Below are positions 1-7,491 of a stretch of 64,000 nt of DNA, one piece after another. The position numbers and the translations under genes are program-made. The stretch's first letter is position 1. Every line of letters starts with the position of its first letter. The notes beneath the pieces are model-generated. The model was not told the DNA's origin. It ran no database searches and saw only the letters and a list, made by a program, of their open reading frames with translations. This stretch comes from an uncultured Clostridia bacterium (lineage in GTDB: Bacteria; Bacillota; Clostridia; Oscillospirales; Ruminococcaceae): assembly GCA_945873955.1 (NCBI GenBank), contig CAMCFA010000001.1, forward strand, positions 124,001-188,000. The letters run 5' to 3'.

Positions 1-534
1 AGTGAAGCCCTTATCGCCTTTTATTTTTACGCGGCTGTAACCGAAAGGAGGAATATTGCCAACAAACTTCCCCTCTTTGACGGAGGCAATACGCCCGCGC
101 TGTAAGCGGCGGTTTATCGTCATATACTCGCGGCGGGACATAAAAAGCCCGAACTCAAAGTATTCCTCGTCAAATTCATTTCCGGGGTTGTACGTCTTGG
201 AGGGAGTGATAATCAAAGTACCGCTGAATTTGAATGTTTGGGCGACGATACCCTGGTCTGTTGTATCACCGCGAGCCAGACGCTCAACCTCCATAACGAG
301 AACGCCAGCCCATATCCCTTGTTCCACTTCCGACAGAAGATGTTGCATAACAGGACGGGCAGCAAGGGACTCGCCCGAAACAATCTCTTTGTAAATCTCG
401 GTTACATTTAACTGCTGACGCTTGGCGAGCTCCAGCAAGGTCCTCTCATGGCGGGCAAGAGTTTCTCCCTCTCCCCGCGCTTCTGCTTCCGCGTCAGCAC
501 GGGATTTTCGCAGATACAAACAGTATTGTTGCAT
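1..534 (-). CDS. Large serine recombinase (phage integrase), N-terminal 178 residues
   Basis: Catalyses site-specific integration and excision of the prophage. Translating the minus strand from ATG at 534 gives an unbroken frame to position 1. The N-terminal resolvase domain shows YLRKS with the expected catalytic Arg9 and nucleophile Ser11, and the conserved ERLARGD motif at residues 84-90. From about residue 142 the start of the Recombinase domain is visible (RRLQRGR, then IPPFGY at 161-166), so this is the large-serine-integrase architecture and not a small resolvase. A GGAGG ribosome site precedes the start. It is transcribed outward, towards the left attachment site, as expected for an integrase beside att. 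The C-terminal zinc and coiled-coil regions are outside the window. Identification is firm; partner att sequences are not visible. Confidence 0.93.
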   Translation of the reverse strand, partial: MQQYCLYLRKSRADAEAEARGEGETLARHERTLLELAKRQQLNVTEIYKEIVSGESLAARPVMQHLLSEVEQGIWAGVLVMEVERLARGDTTDQGIVAQTFKFSGTLIITPSKTYNPGNEFDEEYFEFGLFMSRREYMTINRRLQRGRIASVKEGKFVGNIPPFGYSRVKIKGDKGFT

Positions 535-555
535 AAAGACCTCCAACACAAACAA

Positions 556-576
556 CTCCCTGCACCGAGCAGGGAG
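556..576 (-). terminator. Hairpin between integrase and upstream small gene
   Basis: CTCCCTGC and GCAGGGAG form a perfect 8-bp stem around a 5-nt loop. On the minus strand the hairpin is followed by a moderately T-rich stretch and then the integrase ribosome site. It may partly terminate transcription from the 980-1552/597-977 operon before the integrase, or mask the integrase leader. The weak T tract makes full termination uncertain. Confidence 0.4.
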
Positions 577-596
577 CAGAGTATAGAAAGAGCGTA

Positions 597-977
597 TTAT
601 ATATTACAAGCCAGATGAACAGCTTGTTTTATGCCGCCGATTTTAGCGTGAAGAGAAACAGGCTCTACCAAAGGCAGACTCACGCAGGACTGCCCGCCGG
701 AACAGGAAGCAAGAACGGACGACCGCATAATGTAGAAGTCCCAATTTTTGCATTTTTTCACGGAGAAAACGCAAATGTCGGACGGGCGCTCGGACGCAGC
801 CCACCGAATGTTAAAAAGCGGCGGCTCTTGTTCGTCTATGTACTCGGAGGGTAACACCTCTACATACGAGCCGTCGTAAAGAAAACATGAGCCACAGCAG
901 GAGCGGTAAACGGTATCTACACCCAACTCACGAGAAATCAGCGCCTCAGCAGCGGCAAAAAGAACAGTATCTTCCAT
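597..977 (-). CDS. Cysteine-rich hypothetical protein (126 aa)
   Basis: No family recognised. The protein is rich in cysteine (for example CCGSCF near the N terminus, further Cys pairs mid-protein and near the C terminus), which could bind metal, but the spacing matches no zinc-binding motif I know. It starts 2 nt after the stop of the XRE regulator at 980-1552, with its GGGGGAG ribosome site inside the regulator's last codons. The two are therefore almost certainly co-transcribed. Position between repressor and integrase suggests a lysogeny-module accessory protein, for example a repressor partner; this is inference from location only. Confidence 0.6.
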   Translation of the reverse strand: MEDTVLFAAAEALISRELGVDTVYRSCCGSCFLYDGSYVEVLPSEYIDEQEPPLFNIRWAASERPSDICVFSVKKCKNWDFYIMRSSVLASCSGGQSCVSLPLVEPVSLHAKIGGIKQAVHLACNI

Positions 978-979
978 AA

Positions 980-1552
980 TTACTCCCCCTTATCTCCCAG
1001 GGCTACGCGCAAATCTTCTTCAAGCAAACGGTCGAGCAAAGACTCAACGTCGTATTTGAACTTATTCTGTGCGGCTAAGACGTCGGAAATTGAGAAAGCG
1101 CTATCGGGCTTCTCGTACCGAGCGGCTATTCCCTTAATGTATTCTCTGGACTCGGCTATCAGACTGAACAGGTCAAGCAGGATATTGAGCTTTTCGGAAC
1201 TGTCGGAAAGAATGCCGTCGCGGAGAATATCATAAAACGCGTTGTACGCTTTTACCACCGTATCACGCTGGGGAGCAGGCAGAGCAAGATACGCCCCCTT
1301 TATACGGGAATTAGCTTGAAAAAGAGCGTCGTCACGATTCCCCGCGCTATTTGAAAGACCGACAAGGTAGTCGGCAGATACGCCAAAAAACTCCGCGAAC
1401 TCGCAGAGCGTATCGAAATCCGGCTCTTTGCCGCCGGTCTCATATCCGGAGATAGTCGAGCGCTTTTTGTTAAGCGTTTCAGCCAACTGCGCCTGCGTTA
1501 ATCTTTTTTTGTTGCGCTGTTCCGCAAAACGCGCGGAGAAAGCGACAGACAT
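980..1552 (-). CDS. XRE-family transcriptional regulator (190 aa)
   Basis: The N-terminal helix-turn-helix of the HTH_3/Cro-C1 type spans about residues 8-62 (LTQAQLAETL, then KKRSTISGYETG). It is followed by a long, mostly helical C-terminal region of about 125 residues without a peptidase (LexA-like) or ImmA motif. Likely a DNA-binding repressor of the lysogeny module. It is divergent from the small XRE gene at 1594, with only 41 bp between the starts, too little for two separate promoters. At least one promoter must therefore lie inside a neighbouring gene. It is co-transcribed with the gene at 597-977. The DNA-binding role is well supported; which promoter it controls is not. Confidence 0.85.
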   Translation of the reverse strand: MSVAFSARFAEQRNKKRLTQAQLAETLNKKRSTISGYETGGKEPDFDTLCEFAEFFGVSADYLVGLSNSAGNRDDALFQANSRIKGAYLALPAPQRDTVVKAYNAFYDILRDGILSDSSEKLNILLDLFSLIAESREYIKGIAARYEKPDSAFSISDVLAAQNKFKYDVESLLDRLLEEDLRVALGDKGE

Positions 1553-1593
1553 AAAACCACCCTCTCAAACGCCACACGAAAGGAGGCGAAATA

Positions 1594-1830
1594 ATGCGAA
1601 TCAGATTAAAAGCCCTGCGTACCGCCCACGGATTTTCGCAGTACACATTTGCGGACGCGCTGGGAGTATCCCGCAGCCACTACTCGCAGATTGAGGCAGG
1701 CGAAAAGACACCCAGCCTGCCACTCGCTAGGAAAATCAAGAGCGTACTTGCTTACTCAAGCGACGACATTTTCGATAATGATTCGGCTTGCTTTTCCAAG
1801 CGCGGAGCGCCCAAAAAATTCAAAAAATAG
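1594..1830 (+). CDS. Small XRE-family regulator (78 aa)
   Basis: Almost the entire protein is one helix-turn-helix domain (LRTAHGFSQYTFADALGVSR, then YSQIEAGEKTPSL), followed by a short basic tail. The size fits a Cro-like or antirepressor-type phage regulator. A strong AAAGGAGG site sits 7 nt before the ATG. It faces away from the XRE gene at 980-1552 and ends in its own terminator at 1842-1873, so it is a monocistronic unit embedded between two minus-strand regulator operons. The target is unknown. Confidence 0.85.
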   Translation: MRIRLKALRTAHGFSQYTFADALGVSRSHYSQIEAGEKTPSLPLARKIKSVLAYSSDDIFDNDSACFSKRGAPKKFKK

Positions 1831-1841
1831 TGCTATGAACC

Positions 1842-1873
1842 GCCCTCGTTGTCAGCAACGGGGGCTATTTTTT
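1842..1873 (+). terminator. Intrinsic terminator after the 1594-1830 regulator
   Basis: GCCCTCGTTG and CAACGGGGGC form a 10-bp stem (one T-G pair) around a TCAG loop, followed by TATTTTTT. It lies 11 nt after the stop codon of the small XRE gene and overlaps the end of the convergent minus-strand gene. Confidence 0.85.
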
Positions 1874-2073
1874 CGCTGTTTGGCTTTGCGAGCAGACGGC
1901 TCAAGACCTTTAGACTCAATCAACATTTTGCGAACACCGAACTGCTCGTATTCTTCGGCTTTTTCAACAATGACCTCGGCAGGCGGGATTTCTTCACAGC
2001 GGCAGATGAGCTTAATTGCTGTAAAAAACTCCGCAGCTCCCGTACCATTGGACGGAGTTTCCGATATAATCAT
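1852..2073 (-). CDS. Small hypothetical protein downstream of the CI-like repressor
   Basis: About 73 residues, no recognised domain; the C-terminal end is strongly basic. The likely start is ATG at 2073 (a TTG one codon earlier at 2076 is possible). An AAAGGAG site lies about 15-20 nt upstream, within the gap of about 30 nt to the repressor gene at 2105-2485. It is probably co-transcribed with that repressor. The end overlaps the terminator of the convergent gene. Function unknown. Confidence 0.5.
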   Translation of the reverse strand: MIISETPSNGTGAAEFFTAIKLICRCEEIPPAEVIVEKAEEYEQFGVRKMLIESKGLEPSARKAKQRKNSPRC

Positions 2074-2104
2074 CAAGATAACTCAACTCCTTTCGGAGCC
2101 ATAG

Positions 2105-2485
2105 TCATTTCGCCTCGTCCTCTAAGGCAAAAGCCGCATTCAGCAACTTTGCCCGACCGCGAACATCAAGCGCCCGATATATGCGGAGCAGTTCGGACTC
2201 CTCTTTGGAAATTTTTTCTCCAATCGTGACCGAGCCGCTACCTTGAACTACGTTGCTTCCGCTTATGTTTTGGGCAATGTATGAATTGTTTCTGTCGTTA
2301 GTTCTACCAAGCAGGAAGTCCAAAGACACACCGAAAAAATCAGCAAGCGTATTGGCTACATCTTTATCAGGGGCAGTTCTCCCTAATTCCCATTGGCTCA
2401 CAGCCGTTTGAGTGACGTGCGCTTCTTTCGCAAGCTGCTCTTGCGAAAGCCCTTTCTCAACGCGGAGTAACTTAATATTGCTCAT
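2105..2485 (-). CDS. XRE-family phage repressor, CI-like (126 aa)
   Basis: Residues about 3-58 form a classic HTH_3 domain (KGLSQEQLAKEAHVTQTAVS, WELGRTAPD), and LADFFGVSLDFLLGRT closes it as in many Firmicutes phage repressors. The region after it carries the NISGSNVVQG-type linker often seen in XRE proteins and a short helical tail. The start is taken at 2485 because the ribosome site (GGGAG) fits there; upstream in-frame codons lie in the promoter. It is transcribed from TTGCAA-17-TATAAT on the minus strand, divergent from the Cro-like gene at 2660. The operator copies in the shared intergenic region make this the best candidate for the main immunity repressor. It has no LexA-type cleavage domain, so induction must use another route. 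Confidence 0.88.
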   Translation of the reverse strand: MSNIKLLRVEKGLSQEQLAKEAHVTQTAVSQWELGRTAPDKDVANTLADFFGVSLDFLLGRTNDRNNSYIAQNISGSNVVQGSGSVTIGEKISKEESELLRIYRALDVRGRAKLLNAAFALEDEAK

Positions 2486-2510
2486 AGTTCCACACTCCCT
2501 TGTGTCTTTT

Positions 2511-2539
2511 ATTATACAATACAATTTCCGCTATTGCAA
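2511..2539 (-). promoter_or_regulatory. Repressor promoter (minus strand)
   Basis: Read on the minus strand: -35 TTGCAA (2534-2539), 17-bp spacer, -10 TATAAT (2511-2516), leading to the repressor start at 2485. Its -35 box is inside operator copy 1 (2531-2545), so occupancy there would control the repressor's own transcription. Confidence 0.8.
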
Positions 2540-2643
2540 TAATAGAAAAATATTTTTGTAAAATAACAGGATAACTATTGACAAATAGAAAAACTTTTGC
2601 TATAATAGTAGCATAACTCATAAACAAACTATTAAAATAATAG
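2531..2643. promoter_or_regulatory. Three operator-like inverted repeats, CTATT-N4/5-AATAG
   Basis: Three copies of the same dyad lie in the divergent intergenic region: 2531-2545 (spacer GCAAT), 2575-2588 (spacer GACA) and 2629-2643 (spacer AAAAT). Copy 1 overlaps the -35 of the leftward promoter. Copy 2 overlaps the -35 of the rightward promoter. Copy 3 sits just before the ribosome site of the rightward gene. This is the layout of a lambda-type genetic switch; binding by the adjacent XRE proteins is inferred. Confidence 0.75.
2578..2606 (+). promoter_or_regulatory. Early (lytic) promoter, fully consensus
   Basis: TTGACA at 2578-2583, exactly 17 bp, TATAAT at 2601-2606. It drives the Cro-like gene at 2660 and presumably the early operon. 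Operator copy 2 overlaps the -35 box, so a bound repressor would block RNA polymerase. Confidence 0.88.
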
Positions 2644-2659
2644 AAAAGGAGGCAAAACA

Positions 2660-2899
2660 ATGTCAACACTTGCAGGACTGAGAGCAAGAGCGGGTCTGAC
2701 ACAGGCTGATGTAGCAAAAGCACTTGATGTAACCCAAGCCGCAATTTCCGTTTGGGAGCGCGGCGACGGGAAGCCAAAGCTTGCAAAAATCCCGATACTT
2801 GCAAGGCTCTACGGAACGACGGAGCAGGCAATCTTGGCGGCTTGTATGGAGAAGCCGAGTAAGAGTAGCTACTATGTGATGAAACGCAAAAGGGGCTAA
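2660..2899 (+). CDS. Cro-like XRE regulator (79 aa)
   Basis: Residues 4-58 form a helix-turn-helix (LRARAGLTQADVAKALDVTQ, AAISVWERGDGKP), followed by a short basic tail. As the first gene after the consensus early promoter and divergent from the CI-like repressor, it is positioned like Cro or the early repressor of lambdoid switches. The start ATG is preceded by AAAAGGAGG. It is separated by 45 nt from the next XRE gene, which probably shares its transcript. Confidence 0.85.
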   Translation: MSTLAGLRARAGLTQADVAKALDVTQAAISVWERGDGKPKLAKIPILARLYGTTEQAILAACMEKPSKSSYYVMKRKRG

Positions 2900-2944
2900 T
2901 CTTGCCTGCTATATACATTATAGCCCCGAAAGGAGGAATTGAGA

Positions 2945-3418
2945 ATGGCTGATGGCACCAAGTTATACTACAAAACTTGTCGGGAGCAAGCAGGATTGAC
3001 GCAGGAACAGGCAATCGTCCTGCTGAATATCGCAGACGTGAGTACGCTCTCGAAGTACGAGAACGGGCATTTACCCGTAAGCCCGGAGTTGGCGGCGGCT
3101 ATGGTTAAGGTATATAGGACACCGCTTCTCGCGAACTGGTATGTACGTTACACCAATCCCCAGCTTGCAGGGTATCTGCCGGAGCTGACAGAGCCGATTA
3201 CGGACGGAGATGTTAGTTTCCAAATGGAGCTGGCGGACGACGATATTACCGAAACAAGAGCAGCAGTTAAGGCGATACTCCGTGACGGTATAATCACTCC
3301 GGAGGAAGCGGAAACGCTGACAATCAAGGCGAAAACGCTCCGCGAAATCGCGAACAAGATTTTGAGCGCGGCAACCTACCTTGAAAGCAGAGAGGTAACA
3401 GACTGCGACGGTAAGTAA
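2945..3418 (+). CDS. XRE-family regulator with helical C-terminal domain (157 aa)
   Basis: The N-terminal HTH (REQAGLTQEQAIVLLNIADV, TLSKYENGHLPVS) covers about residues 12-62. The remainder contains a acidic, helical segment rich in Glu, Thr and Ala. ATG at 2945 is chosen because AAAGGAGG lies 7 nt upstream; an in-frame TTG two codons earlier is too close to that site. Likely an early-operon regulator read from the promoter at 2578. Its target is unknown. Confidence 0.82.
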   Translation: MADGTKLYYKTCREQAGLTQEQAIVLLNIADVSTLSKYENGHLPVSPELAAAMVKVYRTPLLANWYVRYTNPQLAGYLPELTEPITDGDVSFQMELADDDITETRAAVKAILRDGIITPEEAETLTIKAKTLREIANKILSAATYLESREVTDCDGK

Positions 3419-3467
3419 TAGGACATTCCAGCAACCTCATATTTTATAAGGAAAGGAGGCGGAGTAT

Positions 3468-3668
3468 ATGAATGTATTGGCAGAGCTGGAGCCGAAAGAG
3501 GTCGTAAGGGACTTTTATATTGGGAACACCCATGTTAGGATAGCGACCGACTATTGCAGACCGAGAGAAGAAGTACCCGAAATCCTGCGGAGGATAGCAA
3601 GGGACGCGCAAAGAGCTTTCGCAGCACAGCAGGCAGCGAAGCAGGGAGAGGAAGCGGAGGCTTCATAA
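3468..3668 (+). CDS. Small phage protein (66 aa), unknown function
   Basis: No domain recognised with confidence. The first half has a beta-rich look (FYIGNTHVRIATDYCRP), and the second half is an Arg/Ala-rich helix (ILRRIARDAQRAF). Similar tiny proteins follow the regulators in many Clostridia prophages. A strong AAAGGAGG site precedes the ATG. It is part of the early operon. Confidence 0.65.
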   Translation: MNVLAELEPKEVVRDFYIGNTHVRIATDYCRPREEVPEILRRIARDAQRAFAAQQAAKQGEEAEAS

Positions 3669-3691
3669 ACCTAGTGAAAGGAAGTGAAAAG

Positions 3692-3946
3692 ATGAAGAAA
3701 CGTATTTTTGCGGCGGCGATAGTCGCGGCGGTAAGCGCGGCTGTTTACCCTTTTATGGAGCAGACTGCAACCGCCGAAAGAGGCTACTCTGCGATAGGCG
3801 GCGAAGAAATACTGCTCGCGTTCGGAATTTTCCTCGCGATATATATACTCGCCGGAGGCTTTTCGCAGAGCAAAAAGAAAAGCGGCAACCGAACGGCTAC
3901 CGCTTCTCAAACCGAAAGCGAGCAAAGCGAGAGCAATTCGCTTTGA
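3692..3946 (+). CDS. Small membrane protein with signal-like N terminus (84 aa)
   Basis: It begins with a basic n-region and hydrophobic core (KKRIFAAAIVAAVSAAVYPF) like a signal anchor. A second hydrophobic stretch (ILLAFGIFLAIYILAGG) follows, then a polar Ser/Glu-rich tail. Probably two membrane passes or a signal peptide plus one. The start is placed at 3692, where GAAAGGAAGTG precedes it. Function unknown; it could be a superinfection-exclusion-type membrane protein, but nothing in the sequence proves this. Confidence 0.65.
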   Translation: MKKRIFAAAIVAAVSAAVYPFMEQTATAERGYSAIGGEEILLAFGIFLAIYILAGGFSQSKKKSGNRTATASQTESEQSESNSL

Positions 3947-3985
3947 CGCTAAGTTCATTATAGCAGAAAAGCGAGGATATGTCAA

Positions 3986-5031
3986 GTGGCTAATGGAAGA
4001 AAAAAGCAGGAAGTAAAGCACGAGATTTGGGAACTGCGGCAAATGCAGTCGCTCCCGCTTGATATAAAGGTCAAAATGACACAGCGCCGAATCATGGATT
4101 GGTACAATTACTGGGGAGGCGAAGTTTACGTCAGCTTTAGCGGCGGGAAAGACAGCACGGTCTTGCTACACATTGCAAGGGAGCTGTTCCCGGATATTCC
4201 TGCGGTTTTCGTGAACACAGGGCTTGAATATCCTGAAATTCGGGAGTTTGCGAAGAGTTTTGAAAACGTCGCAGTAGTTTACCCGGAAATGTCGTTCGAT
4301 AAAGTGATAAGTCGTTTTGGATACCCCGTTCTCGGCAAAGAGATTTGCCACAAACTGGAGTACGCAAGAAAGGGAGCGGACTGGGCGTTAAAGTTTGTAA
4401 ACGGAGAAGCGCTTGACGAACGCGGGGAGAAGAGCAGATACAACATATCAAAGTACAAGCCCATACTGGATTTGGATTTCAAAGTGTCGAGCGCTTGTTG
4501 CGACATTACGAAGAAAGCTCCAGCGCACAGCTACGAAAAGGAAACAGGCAGGAAGCGTATAACCGCACAATTGGCTTGCGAAAGCACTTTGAGGACGCAG
4601 CAATGGCTATTCAACGGTTGCAACGGCTTTGATATGAAGTCCCCCGTAAGCAACCCTATGAGCTTTTGGACGGAACAGGACATTCTGCAATACATAGTCC
4701 AAAATGATTTACCGCTGGCGAGCGTTTACGGGGAGATTGAAAGCGAGTCCCAACAACTGTGCTTGGAGGGCTGCGGACAGGACAAGCTCCGAACGACAGG
4801 GTGTGAGCGGACAGGCTGTATATTCTGCGGCTTTGGGTGTCACTTGGAGAAAGAATCGCGGTTTGTGCGGTTAAAACAGACACACCCCAGGCAGTATGAA
4901 TATTGTATCGGGGGGGGGGGGAGTACGGTGCGGACGGACTTTGGAAGCCTAACAAAACCGGCTTAGGTATGGGACACGTTTTTGATGTACTTAACAAGGT
5001 ATATGGCGAGGGCTTTATAAAATACAAGTAA
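3986..5031 (+). pseudogene. PAPS-reductase-family (PP-loop) enzyme, frameshifted in a G12 tract
   Basis: The family uses a PP-loop to activate sulfate or sulfur nucleotides; phage members are often linked to DNA modification. The PP-loop SFSGGKDST is at residues 50-58, and a cysteine cluster (GCGQDK, GCERTGCIFCGFGCH) follows near residues 261-285. Reading from GTG 3986, the frame enters twelve G at 4910-4921 and then stops at 4966 after unrelated residues. In the other frame after the tract the sequence continues as EYGADGLWKPNKTGLGMG to a stop at 5031, 12 nt before the next gene. That looks like the genuine C terminus. A tract of 10 or 13 G would restore the full protein (about 348 aa). This is either a real slippage mutation, a phase-variable switch or an assembly error. 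Confidence 0.8.
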
Positions 5032-5042
5032 GGAGGGCAAAG

Positions 5043-5489
5043 ATGAACAATAGCAAGTGGTTTTACTGCTTTAACTCTGATTGTGGCGACTGTTTCTCAG
5101 AATTGGAATGCGAAATTAAGGAAAATCCAAGTTATGAGGAACTGAATGCAATCGCGCAGGAGCTTCTTCGCGATTATGGCTACACCAGCGAATTTGATTA
5201 TGTGAGCATTGGCAAAGGTGAGCTTATCACAATCGAGGACTTGGGCGGCTGTTTAGGTAATGAGATTATCGAAATGCTTGAAAACAAAGCAATCGACTGT
5301 TACGACTGCGAAGAGCTTTTTTCCGGTGTAAGCAGAGAGGATATAAAAGACCTTGACAGCAGAATTAAGCAGGCACTCAAAGAATGGGCAAAAGAACGCA
5401 AAGGCGCTATGAGCTGCTACTACACAATCCCCGACCCGGAGTGTTTTTACTATCACGAGGATAAGGATAACGAGGAGGAACAGAAATGA
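5043..5489 (+). CDS. Acidic hypothetical protein (148 aa)
   Basis: No family recognised. The protein is strongly acidic, with several Cys residues near the N terminus (YCFNSDCGDC) and a Glu/Asp-rich C-terminal tail. It has a good AAGGAGGG site and its stop overlaps the start of the Rad50-like ATPase gene by 4 nt, so the two are translationally coupled. It may be an accessory of the recombination module. Confidence 0.65.
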   Translation: MNNSKWFYCFNSDCGDCFSELECEIKENPSYEELNAIAQELLRDYGYTSEFDYVSIGKGELITIEDLGGCLGNEIIEMLENKAIDCYDCEELFSGVSREDIKDLDSRIKQALKEWAKERKGAMSCYYTIPDPECFYYHEDKDNEEEQK

Positions 5490-7471
5490 AGCTTATCAGA
5501 ATGAAGCTTGAAAACTTCAAGGGAATTAAGAAAGCCGAATTTAACTTCGGAGGCTATGACGCGAACATCTACGGAGCGAATGGCACAGGCAAAACCACAG
5601 TTTTTGACGCGTTTACTTGGTTGCTGTTCGGCAAAGCGTCGGAGGAGCGGGCGAACTTCTCACCGAAAACCATTACGGCGGAGGGAGCGGCGCACAACCT
5701 CGACCACAGTGTGGAGTGCGATATCGAAATTGACGGCAATGTGACGACCTTTAAGCGCTCGTTCCACGAAGTCTACAAAAAGACAAGAGGAAACGCGGAG
5801 GCGGTTCTTTCGGGACACACGACCGACTACTGGATAAATGGCGTACCGAAAAAGGAAAAGGAATACCAGAAATTCTGGCAGGAGATTTTCGACAGCGACG
5901 AAGAAGTCAAATTGCTGACAATGCCCGCTTACTTCGCGGAACAGCTTCACTGGGAGAAACGCCGTGCAATTCTTCTTGAAATCTGCGGGAATATATCTGA
6001 TTTGGCGATAATGGAAACTGATACGGAGCTTAGAGAATTGTCCTTGCTGGTGGGAAATAACTCCGTTGACGAATACAAGAAGATAGTCAAGGCACAGAAA
6101 GCTACCGTCAACAAAAGGCTGGAGCTGATACCCGCGAGAATTGACGAAGCCACCAAAGCCATACCGGACAAGCTCCCGACCGATAGCAAGGAGATAATGG
6201 AGCAGCGGGCGGCAGACCTCCGAAAAGCCATCTCCGAAGCGGAGGAAGAGCGTGCCTCCATTATTGCAGGAAACGATAAGGCAGCGCATACAAGAACGGA
6301 GATAGCGGAGCAAAGCGCGGCTCTATCGGAAGCAAGAGCCAGATATTCGGAAAGACAGCGAGAAGCGACCGACGCGGCGCTTGAAAAAGTCCAGGAAATT
6401 CGGAAAAAGCTGGCAGTTGAAGAAAACGAACTGTTGCAGAATACACGGACATTAGAGCAATCAAGGCAGAGGATAGCCGATATTGAGAAGAAGCGCGAAC
6501 AGATAATGGCGTCCCACAGAGAAAAGCAGGCGGAATACGCAGAAGTGGAGCAAGAGCAATTCGACGAAACCTCCGCAGTATGCGACAAGTGCGGACAAGC
6601 CCTGCCGGAAAGCAAAGTACTTGACCTCAAATCTCTCTTCAACGAGCGTAAGAGTAACCGACTCACAGCACTTACAGAGGCTATGAACGCTTTAATTGAA
6701 GAGGGCAAAGCGAAAGCCTCAAAGACATTGCTTGCTGAAGAGCAGCAGAGAGCCGCCAATCTGGAAGCTGTTGTTGCGAAAAATAAGGAAATGATTGCCA
6801 AGCTCAACAGCAGCCTTGACGAGTATCAAAGAGAAGTTGAAGCAAGCAAACTCCCGCCTTTTGAAACCACCGACGAATACAAGCAGATTTCAGCGGCAAT
6901 TGAGGAGTTAAAAAGCCGCGAATACGAAACGCCCAGGACGGACAGCGTAGACGCGCTTATATCAGATTTGAGAACTGCGGAGGCGACTATATCGGCTTCT
7001 ATCGCAGCACTTGAAACAGAGGCGGTGCAGAAAGCGAGAATAGCAGAACTGGAGCAGGAAGAAAAGTCGCTCGGAGCGCAGTACGAAGAAGCTGAACACG
7101 CGCTTTACCTTTGCGATAAGTTCACGCGTGTTAAATCTGCTCTGCTCAACGACAAAATCAACGAGCATTTCAAGACCGTTAAATTCCAGTTGTTCAAACA
7201 GAATATCACGAACGACGGGATAGACGATATTTGCGACGTTCTTGTTCCGACCTCCGCAGGAGCGTTCGTACCATTCTCCGACGCAAACAAAGCGGCGCGG
7301 CTGAACGCAGGAATAGAGATTATCGGCGTTCTCGGAGAGTATTACGGAGTTGAACTTCCGATTTTTGTTGATAACGCGGAGAGCGTTACTCATATTATCC
7401 CCACAAAGGGACAACTCATAAGGCTTGTGGTAAGCGAAAGCGACAGCGAGCTTAGGCTCGAAACGCTTTGA
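5486..7471 (+). CDS. Rad50/SbcC-like AAA ATPase with zinc hook (661 aa)
   Basis: An SMC-type ATPase that in phages accompanies RecT-type annealing proteins, probably in DNA end processing. The N-terminal half-ATPase carries Walker A (GANGTGKTT, residues 30-38). Long coiled-coil arms surround a Rad50-style zinc hook, C366-D-K-C369. The C-terminal half has a Walker-B-like PIFVDN near residue 626. The length is short for SbcC (about 1,000 aa) but normal for phage forms. It overlaps the gene before it by 4 nt and lies directly upstream of recT. No separate Mre11/SbcD-like nuclease gene is seen beside it, so it may recruit a host nuclease. Confidence 0.85.
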   Translation: MKLIRMKLENFKGIKKAEFNFGGYDANIYGANGTGKTTVFDAFTWLLFGKASEERANFSPKTITAEGAAHNLDHSVECDIEIDGNVTTFKRSFHEVYKKTRGNAEAVLSGHTTDYWINGVPKKEKEYQKFWQEIFDSDEEVKLLTMPAYFAEQLHWEKRRAILLEICGNISDLAIMETDTELRELSLLVGNNSVDEYKKIVKAQKATVNKRLELIPARIDEATKAIPDKLPTDSKEIMEQRAADLRKAISEAEEERASIIAGNDKAAHTRTEIAEQSAALSEARARYSERQREATDAALEKVQEIRKKLAVEENELLQNTRTLEQSRQRIADIEKKREQIMASHREKQAEYAEVEQEQFDETSAVCDKCGQALPESKVLDLKSLFNERKSNRLTALTEAMNALIEEGKAKASKTLLAEEQQRAANLEAVVAKNKEMIAKLNSSLDEYQREVEASKLPPFETTDEYKQISAAIEELKSREYETPRTDSVDALISDLRTAEATISASIAALETEAVQKARIAELEQEEKSLGAQYEEAEHALYLCDKFTRVKSALLNDKINEHFKTVKFQLFKQNITNDGIDDICDVLVPTSAGAFVPFSDANKAARLNAGIEIIGVLGEYYGVELPIFVDNAESVTHIIPTKGQLIRLVVSESDSELRLETL

Positions 7472-7491
7472 TTTTGAAAGGAGAATTTATT

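Noticed and set aside
56-394. Plus-strand reading frame of 112 codons
   Set aside because: It is antisense to the serine integrase, whose motifs are unmistakable on the minus strand.
2486-3014. Long minus-strand reading frame across the switch region
   Set aside because: It covers two consensus promoters and the Cro-like gene on the other strand; the peptide has no coding character.
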